Notes: a model not told the origin generated them from the letters alone. Positions 1 through 11,615 are shown, counted from the stretch's first letter. The stretch is DNA of 64,000 nt from Isoetes taiwanensis (GCA_021234155.1 JAJEKV010000817.1:21352-85351), one strand, 5' to 3'. A program made the numbers and translations.

Positions 1-3000
1 ACATTTGTGAGGCGTTTAAAAGAAAGAGAGACCTGTTGCTGCCAATATCACATGCACTTTGAGTATGTGATGCAAGCACTCAACAAAATCAGAATAGATC
101 CAAATGGGGTGCACAAAGAATGCAATTGTAATTGTGTTGTTTGTGGTGATGGTAACTTCTGTAGTGCCAAGAACCATATTTATAAATCCACTAGTGATTT
201 TTGAAGAATGGCACAAACATCAATGTCTGCAGTTGGCATGCAAAGATTGTGGGCTGAAAAGGTACTCTTAAGTTTGTCTCTTCAATGTTATGATGTTTAA
301 AGATATTTACGCCAAAGAACTTTAATTGTGGTGTTATAAACAGGTTTGCTTTTTGTCCTAAGGAGAAGATGGAAACTGATTACAAGGTGGAGTGGAAACA
401 GTTTGAAAAGGTATTCTGTTTGACTTAATTAAATTGTGCTCGTGTGACAAGCTTTTTAAACAAACCGCAAACCCACGTAAATGTTCATGGTCCGAAATCA
501 GCAAGAAGTTGGATACACGAAGGAGACTACCAAGAAAAAATGGGAGGGAGGAAACCAAAGCAAAAAAGTAACAAGACTTGCATACAAGAACGAGAGTCCT
601 CCCCCCCAGTTCATGAAGCATGCCTCCAAGACAATGGTACAATTTGTCACACACAATTATGTGGCATTTGGCGAGCAAAGCAATTCGGGACGTGTTTGGA
701 TACCTTTCACGAAGATGCAATTGTCTCAGAATTGACTTTGCTGAAAATTACAGATTTTAAAATTGAGAGGGAGGCACAATCTTGCCATCGGCACGGACCA
801 GGCCTCAATCCCTGGTTCATATCACATATAGACATGCAACCCAAGCTGAGATAGAGGAGATGGAAGTTAAAGAGGCAGAGCAAAGAGAAGCAGAGCGGGA
901 TAAGTTGAAAAGAAAGAAGAAGACAAATCAAGAGACTATCAGCACTAATCAGAGGAGAATTATAAAGGAAGTGCAATTTTATATTTCAGATACAGGGAGC
1001 ATAGCACTGAGTTTGTACATCATTGCTTGAAAGTACATGCTGACTGGCTTAGAGCACAGAACATTGAGTACAAGAAACATATTTTTTGGAGTGATGGTTG
1101 CATATCCCAGTTTAAAGGAGCAAGGCCTTTCTGGTATTTAGGAAGAACTATGTGTGTAGTGAAAGAATTGAGTATGAGTGGAATTTCTTTGCCAGTTCTC
1201 ATGGCAAAGGAGAACATGATGGACAAGGTGCAATATTGAAAAGGGTTTTGGCAAGAGAGCAATTGAAGTATGAGTCCCGAAATTGAGCGCCAAAGACATT
1301 GTTTCCATTTCATGAATCTGGTACATGATGAACAATCCACCGCACTCCCTCATATAAGAAGGTAAATTCTTGTTTTTCTTAGATTTTTCTTAGATTTGAA
1401 GTTGCATGAATCTGTTTTATATTGCAGGTTCTTTTGGCATATTGATCCCCAAAGTGTAGACAAATCTGAAAGGAAGGAGTGGAAAACACTATGTGGGAGC
1501 TCTAAACTTCATTGCATGAATCTTGTCGAGGGTGGATGTTTCTTGGCGCAGCCCTTAGCGCCTGCGGCTAGGGCGGCAAGCAGAGGAAGGAGGCCGCCTC
1601 CTCCTCTCTCTTCCGGCAATCGCTGCAGACCTTCTTGCGATGATCAAAGACCAAACCGGGTGCTAGTGGGTTTGGTTTTTGCTCGTGACGATTTTGCCTT
1701 CAAAGAATTTGCGGATCGATTTTGAAGCCTTCCAAAGTGGTCTTTTGATTAGTGGTAAGCCACTAACGTGGCATTTTTGCTCTCAATCTTTAGAAGAATG
1801 ATGATTTATATCACACCTAAAGGGCGTGAGAGTCTATAAGGTGGAGCCAAATTTAAGCGTAATCTTTAAAGAAAGCAAAATTTTAGGGTCTTTTCTACGG
1901 GCGGTCTTTCTAGTTGGATTTTGGATCATTTGTTTTTTTCCTCCTCTTGCTCTTTCTTTGCTAGCGTAAAGATCCGGAGGTGTTTTTCTTGGAAGAAGTT
2001 GAGTAAATTCTTGATCTCGACATGCTTTATAAATGTATCGTTGGGTTATTTGAGATTGCCGCTTAGGGATCTATTGTGCCAGCCGATGCTTCCATATCAA
2101 GACCGCATATCATGAGCCGATTTTAGGGAGAGTTTCGTATCGGGCCGTGTGTCTAGCTAGCATGTGTCGGCCGACCGGCACTCGACAATGCAAAGATCTC
2201 CTTTGATCTCACATACAGAATAAAATTGTATAATTTGATCATAGTTTGAAGTATGGGGATCCCCCCAACGGAAGCGGGAGACTGCTCAGTTACTCTTCAT
2301 CTCTTTCCATCTTCATTTCTAGTTTTGCAAGAGGTTTTTGGAGCATTCAAGATTTGTTTGTAGCTGTGGAAAATGGGTACTTGGCTCCTATAGTACTCTG
2401 TTTAATTGAGACAGAAGAAGAGGTTGAGAGAGGCTCATGTGTTCTTTAGTTACAGACATGATTCAGATCCAGCTGGGATCCTTTGTACTTAACTTATATC
2501 TGATCCATAGAGGGATCTCTGTATTGTAATTCTTCCTATCTGATTAATACAGAAACTTCTTTCCTTCAAAAAAAAAAAAAAAAAAAAAAAAACTTCATTG
2601 CATCAGACCATGTGACAAAAAGAACCCTGCAAAAGTTGCTTACAGGTGCCTCTCTTGCTATTGTTCCTATTGCTTTCATGGTAAAAGGGATGATTGCACG
2701 AACAAAGCACGTTTGGGATCATGGCTCACAGCAGAACTGAAACCAAAGATGAATTCTATTGCTGGAGAAACATCCACAACAATTAGTCAGGGGGAAGAAG
2801 AAGAAGATGAAGAAGAAGAAGAAGAAGATGAAGAAGTAGATTACCTTAGTTCTCTTCTAGAAGTTGGAGATAACTTTGCTGTAAATGCACATCCAGAAGA
2901 TGATGAGGGAGTTGACTTTTATGTTCTTAGGTGTACAGAGACTAAACACACATTGTTAGATACATATGAAGATGCTTGGGGTACTGCATTTGGTGTAGGA

Positions 3001-3206
3001 GAAGTTATAGTTTCGGCCATTACTACAAGCAAAACGATGCACTCCAATTTGAGTTGCTATTGGACAAGCCAGTTGCTAGTTTGTATAGCCACCTTGTCAG
3101 ACAGGTGAAGTTTGATATGGAGAATCTTGGTAACAACAGTTTCAAGATGAGTGAAGAGACATGCCAAAAAGTTATGGCATCCCTTCCGCAGAGTGCTAAC
3201 TCGGCC
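1..3206 (+). pseudogene. Transposase-like gene of element A (5'-truncated, interrupted)
   Basis: Exonic pieces can be read in order. At 7-204 is a Cys/His cluster (TCCCQYH, then CNCNCVVC). Introns with GT/AG borders follow (about 262-342 and from about 412). A basic segment is near 580-740 (KVTRLAYK), a charged helix at 840-960, the SDG box (FWSDGCISQFK) at 1085-1125, and FASSHGKGEHDGQGAILKR at 1193-1250 across a frameshift. After the inserted retroposon come KVAYRCLSC, an acidic run (2790-2840) and a C-terminal domain with DFYVLR, GHYYKQND and SLYSHLVRQVKF, ending near SLPQSA at 3206. The paralogue in element B has the same order. Conserved D/G boxes beside a Cys/His cluster fit a DDE-type transposase, but that is inference: I recognise the family only as an uncharacterised plant group. 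Several frameshifts and stops make this copy non-functional. Confidence 0.65.
1518..2589 (+). mobile_element. LINE-like retroposon inserted in element A gene 1
   Basis: The insertion ends in a run of about 25 A (2565-2589) preceded by TTCTTTCCTTC. It is flanked by a perfect 14-bp target-site duplication, AAACTTCATTGCAT, at 1504-1517 and 2590-2603. Element B has the uninterrupted version of the site (CAACTCCATTGCATAAG near 15092), and joining across the duplication restores the shared peptide LHCIRPCD. The body is partly GC-rich (1545-1630). The stretch 2075-2180 weakly resembles the conserved ADASxxRP region of plant LINE ORF1, but no endonuclease or RT can be read. It is most likely a LINE with a large internal deletion, or a LINE-mobilised retrosequence. 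Confidence 0.75.
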
Positions 3207-3893
3207 GCCCGCTTTTTTCTCGCTTTTGCTTCAAGAAGCGAAGTTGAGTTTTTTAGATGTACACCGGCTCTTTCTCGCCATATTCTTTCTTATACTCTTT
3301 ATAATTCGTTATCAATGAAAACTAACAAATTCTTTGTTGCACAAATGTTCCTTGTCCTCGAGCTTTTAAAAGAAAAGCCGCTAGGGTCTGCTTTTCATAC
3401 TTATGCTTTGTCTCCGCTTTACATGCTTTTCGTTATCGGTTAACTATTACAGACTTGATGAACTCGGAAAACAGACTTGATGGACATGGAAAACAGATTG
3501 CAAGTTTACAAATGAACAAAGTTTACAAATGATGATCTCGACAAGTGTAGGTAAATACCGAAACCTTGAATTTACATTAATATCCGTTCTGTTACAAAAA
3601 GTGTACAGCTATGTACTCATATCCGGGTCTTCAAAAAGAAACAAATGTTATATCTTAAGTTTCGCCTTAAGTTACATGAAGTTCTTAATTTACATCTCAA
3701 AGTCAAAAGATCTTCAATGTGGGTCCGATCTTGTGTTATTTCTTCTCTGCGCTTTTCTCCTCGCTTATCTCCAGATCTTCAATGTTGGTCCGACAAGATC
3801 TTCAATGTTGGTCCGACGGGCTCTTCAATGTTGGTCCGACGTAAGATGGAGAATGCGTGTTGTTTCTTCTCTTGCATGTTCATCCCGTTTCAT
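3207..3893. other. Intergenic part of element A between its two convergent genes
   Basis: No gene can be supported here. The stretch separates the 3' ends of the two convergent genes of element A. It holds a CT-rich segment (3206-3430) with an open frame that shows no recognisable motif, and the 23-bp repeats listed separately. The matching gap in element B is about 300 bp and unlike in sequence, so this region has probably expanded or been replaced in A. Confidence 0.5.
3709..3842 (+). repeat. 23-bp tandem repeat
   Basis: Three near-identical 23-bp units of the form RMTCTTCAATGTTGGTCCGAC plus two bases lie head to tail at 3774-3796, 3797-3819 and 3820-3842. A fourth, diverged unit (ATCTTCAATGTGGGTCCGAT) begins at 3709. 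The array lies just past the 3' end of the minus-strand gene of element A and is absent from the same place in element B. Confidence 0.9.
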
Positions 3894-6486
3894 TTACAAC
3901 AATATCACCGCAACACCAACAATATCTTTCACCAATTGCATGCTTCCCTCAATTGCTACTTTCCATTTTGCAAGTTCTTTCAAGTGGTCAACAAGAAGTT
4001 TGAGTATGTTGATGTCTACTTCCTTGACCACATCAACATGAATGCGGTGCAACCACTTTTGAGGATTCTTTGAATGAAGTCAAGTGTGCAAATATGCTTT
4101 TATGTAGTTGAATACCTTATCATTTTCCTCATTGTCAAAGCTCTCAACTATTAAGCATGTGTCTGGTGGGGACAAGAAAGTCTTGTACAAAGAGTCATCC
4201 ACAAGCACAACATCTATTACATCATTAAAAGTCTGTGTAAACTTTGACAATTGGCTTCATAAATACCGGGTTTGGTTACCTTTGCCTGAAACATGAAAGG
4301 CAGCACCTCACATTCATTCCGGACCCCAAATGAATTTGAATTTAGCAATGTAGTGTGGCCGGTATCATTTGTTAAGGGTTTGTATGATGTTGTGCTTCAT
4401 CATGCTAGACCAAATCCCAACTTCAAATCTTTCAAAACTCCAATCCAAGAACTCTTGTAAAAAAAGGTCTGCAAATAACCACTTTCCCTGTTGTGTAATA
4501 CTTCTTGAGCCCTGGTGGAATCTTTACTCTTGCTCTTTTTTGGAAGATGTTGACCATAACTCCATTAATGTCTAAGATGACAAGTTTTTTCTTTTCTAAA
4601 TCCTCTACAACATTCATAAAAAAAGAAACTTAAACATCAACATGACTTAAACATGAATTAAAAGAAGTCATTAATTAAAGTAAACAGAATTACAATATTC
4701 AAACAATGTTCTCAAACAACATAAAACAATTAAAACAGTATTTCACATACACCACAATATGTTATGTTCTGAAACTAACTCAATGACTTGATATACTGAG
4801 AAACAGAACCTGAACTACCATTTAACATTTTCACAATAATATCAACTTGATCACCTATTTGCTTTTGGTCTTTGGAGGTGCTTCTTTGAGGGTCTCCCAA
4901 TCTTCTTTTTGACTTTTGTTGTTGCTACCTCCATTTCAACTGCTGCTTCACCCTTACCCTTACCTTTCTCAACAACATCTTCAGCATCTTCATTTGCTTG
5001 TTCTTCATCAATGCTTACGTGAACATATACATGTGCAGCAGTAGAACTTTATCCTGCAGTTGCACTCCTCAACCTGGTCTTTATGCCAATTGCGGGGAAC
5101 CTTTTTGTGCGGGTTGTTCATAATATTCTTTCCTCGAATCGCTCTCAACAACACGGAACGTTTTATCCTTTTTTTTTGCCCCCCTTACTAAGTGAATTAC
5201 GTAACTTTGTTGCTTAGAACACAAATCAATTTAAATGAGATTAAATTAGTTAAAACACAAATAAGAAATATCAAAGTCTTACCTTCTGCAAAGCTTCTAC
5301 AGCTTTCCCCATCGGACTTGGTGACACTTGAGTCGATGTAGTAGATACAGATTTTTGGTGACACGTATGTGAAGCCATTGGGTGCCAATAGTGCCACTGT
5401 GTGCTTTATTAAATAATAAAGCAGGTGAAGCCAATGTGTGTGACAAGATTGGAAAACTTATCGGTGAAGCAAATGCACTACTAGTGCCTACCTCAAATGC
5501 AATGCACCCTTCAATGCAAGTCTTCACTGCAACCTCTAGACCAAGTTCCACAAAACTTCCCCACGGGGAACTTCCTTCAAACACCTGAAGCATGTCTTCT
5601 TTTCATACAAAAGCATGCAGCATGCCAAGTGATAGACATGTTCACATGGTAATGCCATACTCAATTTATATTTTGGATTGAAGACCAATCCACATGCAGC
5701 ACATGCATCTTCTATGAAACCGTGCAACCTCGCTTTTCATAGTTATGATAGACATTTTGATATATCCGAGTCCATCAATTGTCTACCAAACTTTCTAAGT
5801 ATTTCTGCTTTCCCGTGAATCGAATTCCAGTGAAGTTTTTGATCTTTCCTTCTTTTCCTTCTCCTATAATGCTTCAACACTAACATTTGGAAGGCAAGCC
5901 TCCAATTTAGAGCAAAAATATATTTCACCACTTATTTTTGCCTTTAAGTCTTCAATCTGCTTCAGGTCTCCATCATTCTTGTCTGCTTTGGCATTCAAAG
6001 CAGACAACTCATTCTCCATTCTTGCTATCTCGTTCATTCCATGCTCAATCATCCTCTCTTCCCTTGCTAAAGAGTTCTTATCTACCTCAATGGTACTAAT
6101 TATTTTTTATCAGTTGTACGTTTTGTCTAAATCGTTTCCAACTTACTAACCTCCTCTTCAATCAAAGAAATGTTGAAACTTAAATTGGAAGCGAAAAACT
6201 TAAGACTGACCGCTTTCCCCTTAAATTCAAGTTGAGGTGTTGATCTGCCTGAAGCTAGAGGTGTACTTTGGCATGAAGCAACTGTAGTTTTGATCCTTTT
6301 AACATCTTCTTTTTTAACATCAATGTCATCCCTTTTTCTCCTGGACCAAACATTGACCTGTTTCTTGTAAGAATCCCAATCAACCCGATGAGCCTCAGGG
6401 TTATGCTCTGCCCGACTACAGTTTTTCCATGCAAATGATAATGCTACTAGCTTCCTCAATTCATTATTCCAGACACCTCCATCTCC

Positions 6487-6930
6487 CTTCAGTATTGCTA
6501 ATGGTCTGGGTACTCATCTGGCCCATTCTATTGTTGATGGTGCTAAAATTTGTGTTTCTCTTCCTTCTGGTCGCGGTCTTCCTGACTGTGTGGTTGTGAA
6601 AAGTGGCCCTATCTTTCTGAAGTATGCTTTGCAGTTGCTCAATGGCCCTCAGCTTGCTGATTTATTTCCTCAACTTGCTTTATTTGCAAATTTTCGTGCT
6701 AAAAGAGATCGCCCTGCAATGGTCCCTTCTTCCTCTGTGCCTCCTACCTCTGTTGTGTCTCCATTACCCTCTGTTGTCCCTTTCGCCAATGCTCTGCGAC
6801 CTCTCGTTGTTGCTACTCCATCTGGCCGCTAAAACCACTATCCCACGGAAGATTGTGCATACTCCGCTTTTGAAGAGGATGCTAGGGCTAAGTTACGAGA
6901 AGATCCGGGAATTGCAAGAGCTGGCATGAA
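6487..6930 (+). pseudogene. LINE ORF1 C-terminal fragment
   Basis: The first bases after the target duplication are already coding: LPSGRGLPDCVVVKSGPIF and QLLNGPQLADLFPQLALF, then a Pro/Ser-rich tail. In plant L1 elements ORF1 is the nucleic-acid-binding, gag-like protein and lies just upstream of the endonuclease/RT ORF. The assignment rests mainly on this position; no zinc knuckle remains. The frame continues imperfectly to about 6930. Confidence 0.5.
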
Positions 6931-7045
6931 AGTGTTCAAGAACATCATGAAAATGCCCAAGAGGGATGGACAAATGTTAATTGGAAAAGAGCTGCATAAT
7001 AAGGCTAGTCAATATGTGTCACATGTCATGGCGATTCTCGATAAT

Positions 7046-7195
7046 TTGCATGGAAGGGTGGAGCAGAGAGGAGGCTCTCCCTGCCGTTACCCAACAAAAT
7101 AATGGGGGTAGAGCAAGAGAGGAGGCTCTCCCTCACCAAGTCTTGAACAAAACAATGGAAGGGTGGGAAGAGAGGAGGCTCCCCTTGCCAATTTC
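7046..7195 (+). repeat. Imperfect tandem repeat of about 50-55 bp within the LINE
   Basis: Three imperfect units share the core AGAGAGGAGGCTCTCCCT (third copy AGAGAGGAGGCTCCCCTT), at about 7064, 7117 and 7170. They alternate with AACAAAATAATGG or AACAAAACAATGG spacers. They lie between ORF1 and ORF2 of the LINE. Confidence 0.75.
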
Positions 7196-7291
7196 CGGGA
7201 TGAGGTGGGCTGACCTCCCTTTAGAACCATGAGATGGACATGGTTGAGGTGGCTCTATTGGTATGGAGGTGGAGCATAATATTTTGGCCAC

Positions 7292-8000
7292 ATGAACCTG
7301 TTGTCTTGGAATGTGAGGGGAGTGGCTTCTTCCCAAGTAAAAGAAGCAGGTTGTCTCTTTACTGTCTAAGTTTTCTACGACCTTTTGTTGCCTCCAAGAG
7401 CATAAATGCCGCCCTTGGTGATGTACATAAAGTAGCTAATGTATTTGGGCCGGGACTATAATGTCTTGGTGTCTGGCGCTGATGCATCTAAGGCTGGTGT
7501 GCTTTCTTGCATGGAAGTCATCTGTGGATGTCACTTTTACTCAAACAGATAGGTTTGGGCGGTGGATAATAATCAAATGGAAAGATAAGGGCCAAGAATG
7601 GGGTTTGATAAATGTGTATGCTCATAATAGACCCGTCGGCCGTGGTGCTTTGTGGGCAACTCGAGGAGTAAAGTTCTCCGGCTTGGACGTAATGTTGCAT
7701 GGTTGCTCGTTGGCGACTTCAATATGGTCGAAGTTGGAAAGAGATAGAAGTGGTCGCTGGCTCGAAGTGGTGCAAGGATTCGAGCGAGAGCAATGGCTAC
7801 GCCTTTACATGATGGTCGGCTTATGGAGATTGATGGTGATCAGTCCTTTACGTGGTGTAATGGTTGGACAGAGAATTTGGCAGAGCTTATGCAAGGCATG
7901 ATAGAGGATACTTTAATACTTGTGCAGCTGCTTCTGGCTAGCGGATTTTCGCCGCTCAAATCTTCGGATAGCTCTCAGGTCCGATCATAATCCACAACTT
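7292..8000 (+). pseudogene. LINE ORF2 endonuclease domain
   Basis: ORF2 begins MNLLSWNVRGVASSQVKEA at 7292, the typical first strand of the plant LINE AP-endonuclease fold. Later motifs appear in shifted frames: GRWIIIKWKDKGQEWGLINV (about 7560-7615, the INVYA strand), WLLVGDFNMVE (about 7700, with the catalytic D and N) and RSDHNP (about 7980, the SDH catalytic His). The domain nicks target DNA to prime reverse transcription. Frameshifts lie between almost every motif pair, so no enzyme can be made. Confidence 0.85.
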
Positions 8001-8639
8001 CTAACTAATGATGTGGCTAATTGTCATCGACCTACCGGGACCTACTTTAAGCTTAATTGCAAGTACACGGAGGATGATGAGTTCAAAGTTGGTCGTAGTG
8101 GTCGGGGCTTGGTCTCGGCCTTCTCACCTCGTAGGGGCATGTTCGGGGTTGTTGCGGCGTTGTCCGCAAAGTGAAGTCATTTGCAAAAGAATATGGGAGA
8201 GTCGAGCTGCTGAAGCTAGAGGGCTATTGATTTGCATTGTACCGGGGAAATAGAAGTACTCGCTCGTGGCCATACTAATGGAGTCGAGAAAAGGAGTTAT
8301 TATCTCGGATCAAGGCTATAGAAACCGTAAAAAGCATCAAGCCAAAGTGAAGGCGGGGTTGCGATGGTTCAGGGCGGTGATAGATGTACCCGGTTCTTTT
8401 TCGCGGCTGCAAGAAGAAGGAAACTTCGCCACTTCTATACATTCTTTGGTGCTTTGCCGGATGGTGCTCTTATCTCCGATCCGGTGAATCTTAAGCAGTA
8501 TCTTCATCATCACTTTTCTTCATTCTTTTGCACGACACCCATTGCCCTTTCAGAAGGACATGCAATTGGGCTGTGTTGACTAAGGTGCGTCGCATTGTTT
8601 TCGAAGAGCGAGAGGTTGCTTCTTGAGTTTAATATTGTG

Positions 8640-10000
8640 AAGGAGGACTTAAAAGCATTGTGGCTCTCTTGAAAAGGGATAAATGCCCGGTCTTGATGGC
8701 TTTCCTATTGAATTCTTTCAGAAGAAGTCTTTGGGGACTGGTTGGAGGATGACATATATGATGCCTTTTGTGAGTTTAGAGATTTAGGAGCCTTGATAAG
8801 ATTTTTGAATCTGAGTTGTATCTCTCTCATTCCAAAGAACAAGGAACCCAAGACTATTTCTCGATGGCGACCTATTACATTGCTTTCCCTCGTGTACAAG
8901 ATCTTTGCTAAGACATTGGCGTAAAGAGTCCGAGACATCTTACGACGCTATCTCGTCAACACAATCGGCTTTCTCCCTAAATGCCGTTGTATTCTCAACA
9001 ACGGGCTGCTGCATATGAAGGAATATATTGGGCCCGATTCTGGGTCATAGAGCGTGTATCTTAAGCTTGATTTTGCTAAAGCCTACGATAGTGTTGATTG
9101 GGGCTTCTTGGAGAAGTGTCTTCTTGCACTTGGGTTTGGGGAGTCATTCACAAGGAATGTCATGAAGCTCCATACATCAGCCAGATCTACTGTCCTTTTC
9201 CAGGGCGAGCCATCGGATATTTTTGTAGTGGGTAGAGGAATTGACCGGGGTTGTCCCTTAGCACCCTTGCTTTTCACACCAGGTGTAAGTCTTGTCCCGG
9301 CTCTTCTCCGTGGCTACCCAAGATGGCGTTATTCAAGGCCTCCCAATGGACGATGGTTCTCAAGAGGTATGTAACCAATATGCCGATGACACTTTTTTGT
9401 TCCTAATTGCCGAGGCTGAGAATCTTCGTAATGCTAAGCTATTATTAGACACATTCTCCTTAGCATCGGGGAGTTCTTGTAGGGTGGCAAAATGTACACT
9501 TTGTGGGCGTTGGACGGTCCATCCTCCCTCAGATTTTTGGACTATCCTTGGAAGATTCTTTCGCATGGCAATACCACAAAGTTGCTTGGTATCGGTTGGA
9601 ATTCACGTCTACGCTTCGGATGCTTGGGATGAAATCATTAGTGGGTTGCAAAAGCACTTGTTTTGGTGGAATCTGACTAAACCTGTCCATGCGGTAGAAT
9701 CATCGTGGGCTAAATGTGTTCTTAGTAATACTCATGTCTACATGGCGTCGCTTTACTAGCTCATGATGTAAGATGGAGGAGATTGTGCGTATCGTCGAGA
9801 AATTTTATTTGGGGTGGAAATGAGTTAGGAGCAGTGGTCAAGGTAGCTTGGGCTAAAAATGCATTAGACCTAAGGCACCGGTGGTCTTGGTATGTTGGAT
9901 TTTCACCTCCAAAGCAAGGTGATGATATCAAAGTTCATTTGGAGGATTTTCATTGGTAAGGATGATTCTCGGCTTTGAGGTTGTTGGTGCAATCGATTGA
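8640..10000 (+). pseudogene. LINE ORF2 reverse transcriptase domain
   Basis: RT motifs occur in the expected order: DKCPGLDGFPIEFFQK (about 8680), SLIPKNKEPKTISRWRPI (about 8822-8875, RT block 1), LKLDFAKAYDSVDWGFLEKC (about 9060, first catalytic Asp), RGCPLAPLLFT (about 9245) and QYADDTFLFL (about 9375, the YADD box). This is the layout of plant L1-type LINEs. A stop breaks the reading near 8922, and the frame changes near 9300-9370 between the PLAPLLF and YADD boxes. Confidence 0.9.
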
Positions 10001-10559
10001 CATTGTCTCCCATTTCATAAGGCCTCCATTAAGCCCCTCCTTCCTTGGGCTTTGCTTTATCATATGCATCCGTTTCCTAATGCTTCTCCCTTTCTAAAGG
10101 GTTGCTTAGCGGCTTGGGACACTGCCGGTCTCTTTTCCATATTAATCTGAGGCATGTCTTGGGTTGTCCACTCCATCTTTGGTGGATTCTTTGCGGGACA
10201 CTCCGGAGAATGTGCCTCTAAGTGTGGTTGTTCATCCAAAGACACAACGGCGATGGGTAGTATTTGGTATCAATACTATTGCGGCTTGGTATGAGTCCGA
10301 TCATCTCATGTCATGGGAAGCATTTAGAACAAAGTTCTTGTTGTATGCAGATGGGATGAGTAACTGGAATCATATTCTTTGCATTGTTGCCACGGGATTA
10401 CGGTCCACGATTGAGGTAGTCATATGGGGTTGCCATCGGGATATCCGGCCCGAGGCGGTTTGTGTCTTACGTGTATAAATTGCTTGTGCATTCTGAAATC
10501 ACGCCTCCATCTAATAGATGGCATCTTCAGTCCCTACCACAATGGAAAAGTGTTTGGAT

Positions 10560-10760
10560 ATGGGTATGGGATAAGCCGCTTTCACCCCAAAGTAGTAGTT
10601 TTGTGGTGGCAAGTGATCCATAGATGCCCTGAGTCAATGAGGTTAGTCCATAAAATGGATAATCGGATTTGAGCTCGCCCTTTATGCCGGCAAAGGGTTG
10701 AGAGTATTGAGCATTGTTTTTCTTGTGTGAGAGGCTTCGGGGGCATGGTCTTGGTTGTTG
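10560..10760 (+). pseudogene. LINE zf-RVT C-terminal domain
   Basis: KVVVLWWQVIHRC (about 10590) is followed after a stop by RPLCRQRVESIEHCFSCVRG (about 10675). This matches the zf-RVT domain at the C-terminus of plant LINE ORF2, normally written CPLCxxxxESxxHLFFxC. The second Cys of the first pair is Arg here. The 3' untranslated part then runs to the poly(A) at 11154. Confidence 0.8.
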
Positions 10761-11615
10761 ACCCTTTTTGGCGCGTCTCGATCTAGCCAGCAAATTTTGC
10801 TTGCTATCTATCGATGCTTGGCCCAAACAACTAAAAAACGAGCTTTTCATCTCGCATGTGGTCGGCTTTTTATGGTCAATCCGAAGAGAAGGAGGTTGTT
10901 TATCTTTAAGGGCATAGATACCGCAGATGAGGTTGTTCTTGATGGGTGCAAGATAAAATTGTTATGGCTTACAATTGTTCTTCTCTTGATCAAGAGAAGA
11001 AATCTTGATCGGCATACTTACCTTTGATTCATTCTTTTGCATAGGCGGTGGTTGTGCTTTCGGTTGGATCGGTTTGTCCAATTGGGGTTATAATCCTGTC
11101 TTTGCATTTATGTTGCTCTGGTTTCTAGTTGGTGAATAAAGCTTGACGTCCTTCAAAAAAAAAAAAAAAACCTCCATCTCCATACAAGAAATCGATCAAG
11201 CCGTCCAATTTTTGCTTCAAATGAGGGCGAACATAGTAGATTTTGATTTTGCCTGAAACCATTGGCTCAGACCAAACACTGTTCCAGTCATCTGCAGTTA
11301 CATTTTCTGCCAGCCATTTCAGCTTTTGCTATGGGATGATTCCTTCACCAGCCATGAGAAAAGAAGATACTTAAAAAAAAAGCAGCAAGAAACAAAGAAG
11401 TCGGAGCAAGCGCCTTGAAGAGGATGCTTCAATTTGTAAAATGCAGGAATCGAAGTGCAATCGGGGAGCAAATTGGCCTGTACAATTCAATTAGTAACAA
11501 TGGGCGCGAATAATTACACCTCTGACAATCAAAATCATTGTTCACCGAAAAGGCGCGCGGAAATCGAAAAGGTGCGTCGGGCTCTGCTTAGCGTGCTTTC
11601 TCCGCTTCCGCTTCT

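Larger units (their letters stand above)
6487..11169 (+). mobile_element. 5'-truncated L1-like LINE
   Basis: A 4.7-kb non-LTR retrotransposon on the plus strand ends in CTTGACGTCCTTC followed by a poly(A) tail (about 11154-11169). It is flanked by the 12-bp target-site duplication ACCTCCATCTCC (6475-6486 and 11170-11181). It contains, in order, the end of ORF1, an apurinic-type endonuclease, a reverse transcriptase and a zf-RVT domain. The 5' end falls inside ORF1, as is usual for LINE integration. Many frameshifts and stops show it is dead. It sits antisense to, and inside, the NIF-like gene of element A. Confidence 0.92.
3894..11355 (-). pseudogene. NIF/FCP1-like phosphatase-domain gene with RING-like cluster (element A copy, split by a LINE)
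   Basis: Read on the minus strand, an N-terminal segment (11355-11182: KLKWLAENV, WNSVWSEP) runs up to the LINE. Removing the LINE and one 12-bp duplication joins FLYGDGG to VWNNELRKLVALSFAWKNC in frame (6486-6410). Next come a coiled coil (about 6160-5890), a RING-like cluster (CAACGLVF, PCEHVYHLAC, CFRCL; 5715-5560), an Ala/Ser-rich stretch, and an FCP1/NIF-type domain from 4600: KLVILDINGVMV, VGIWSSMMKHN (about 4415) and VVLVDDSLYKTFLSPP (about 4215). The frame ends at 3894. NIF/FCP1 phosphatases use a DxDx(T/V) loop; here the second Asp is Asn (DING), so catalysis is doubtful, although the downstream DD pair is kept. Several stops are present. The element B copy has the same order. Confidence 0.75.
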
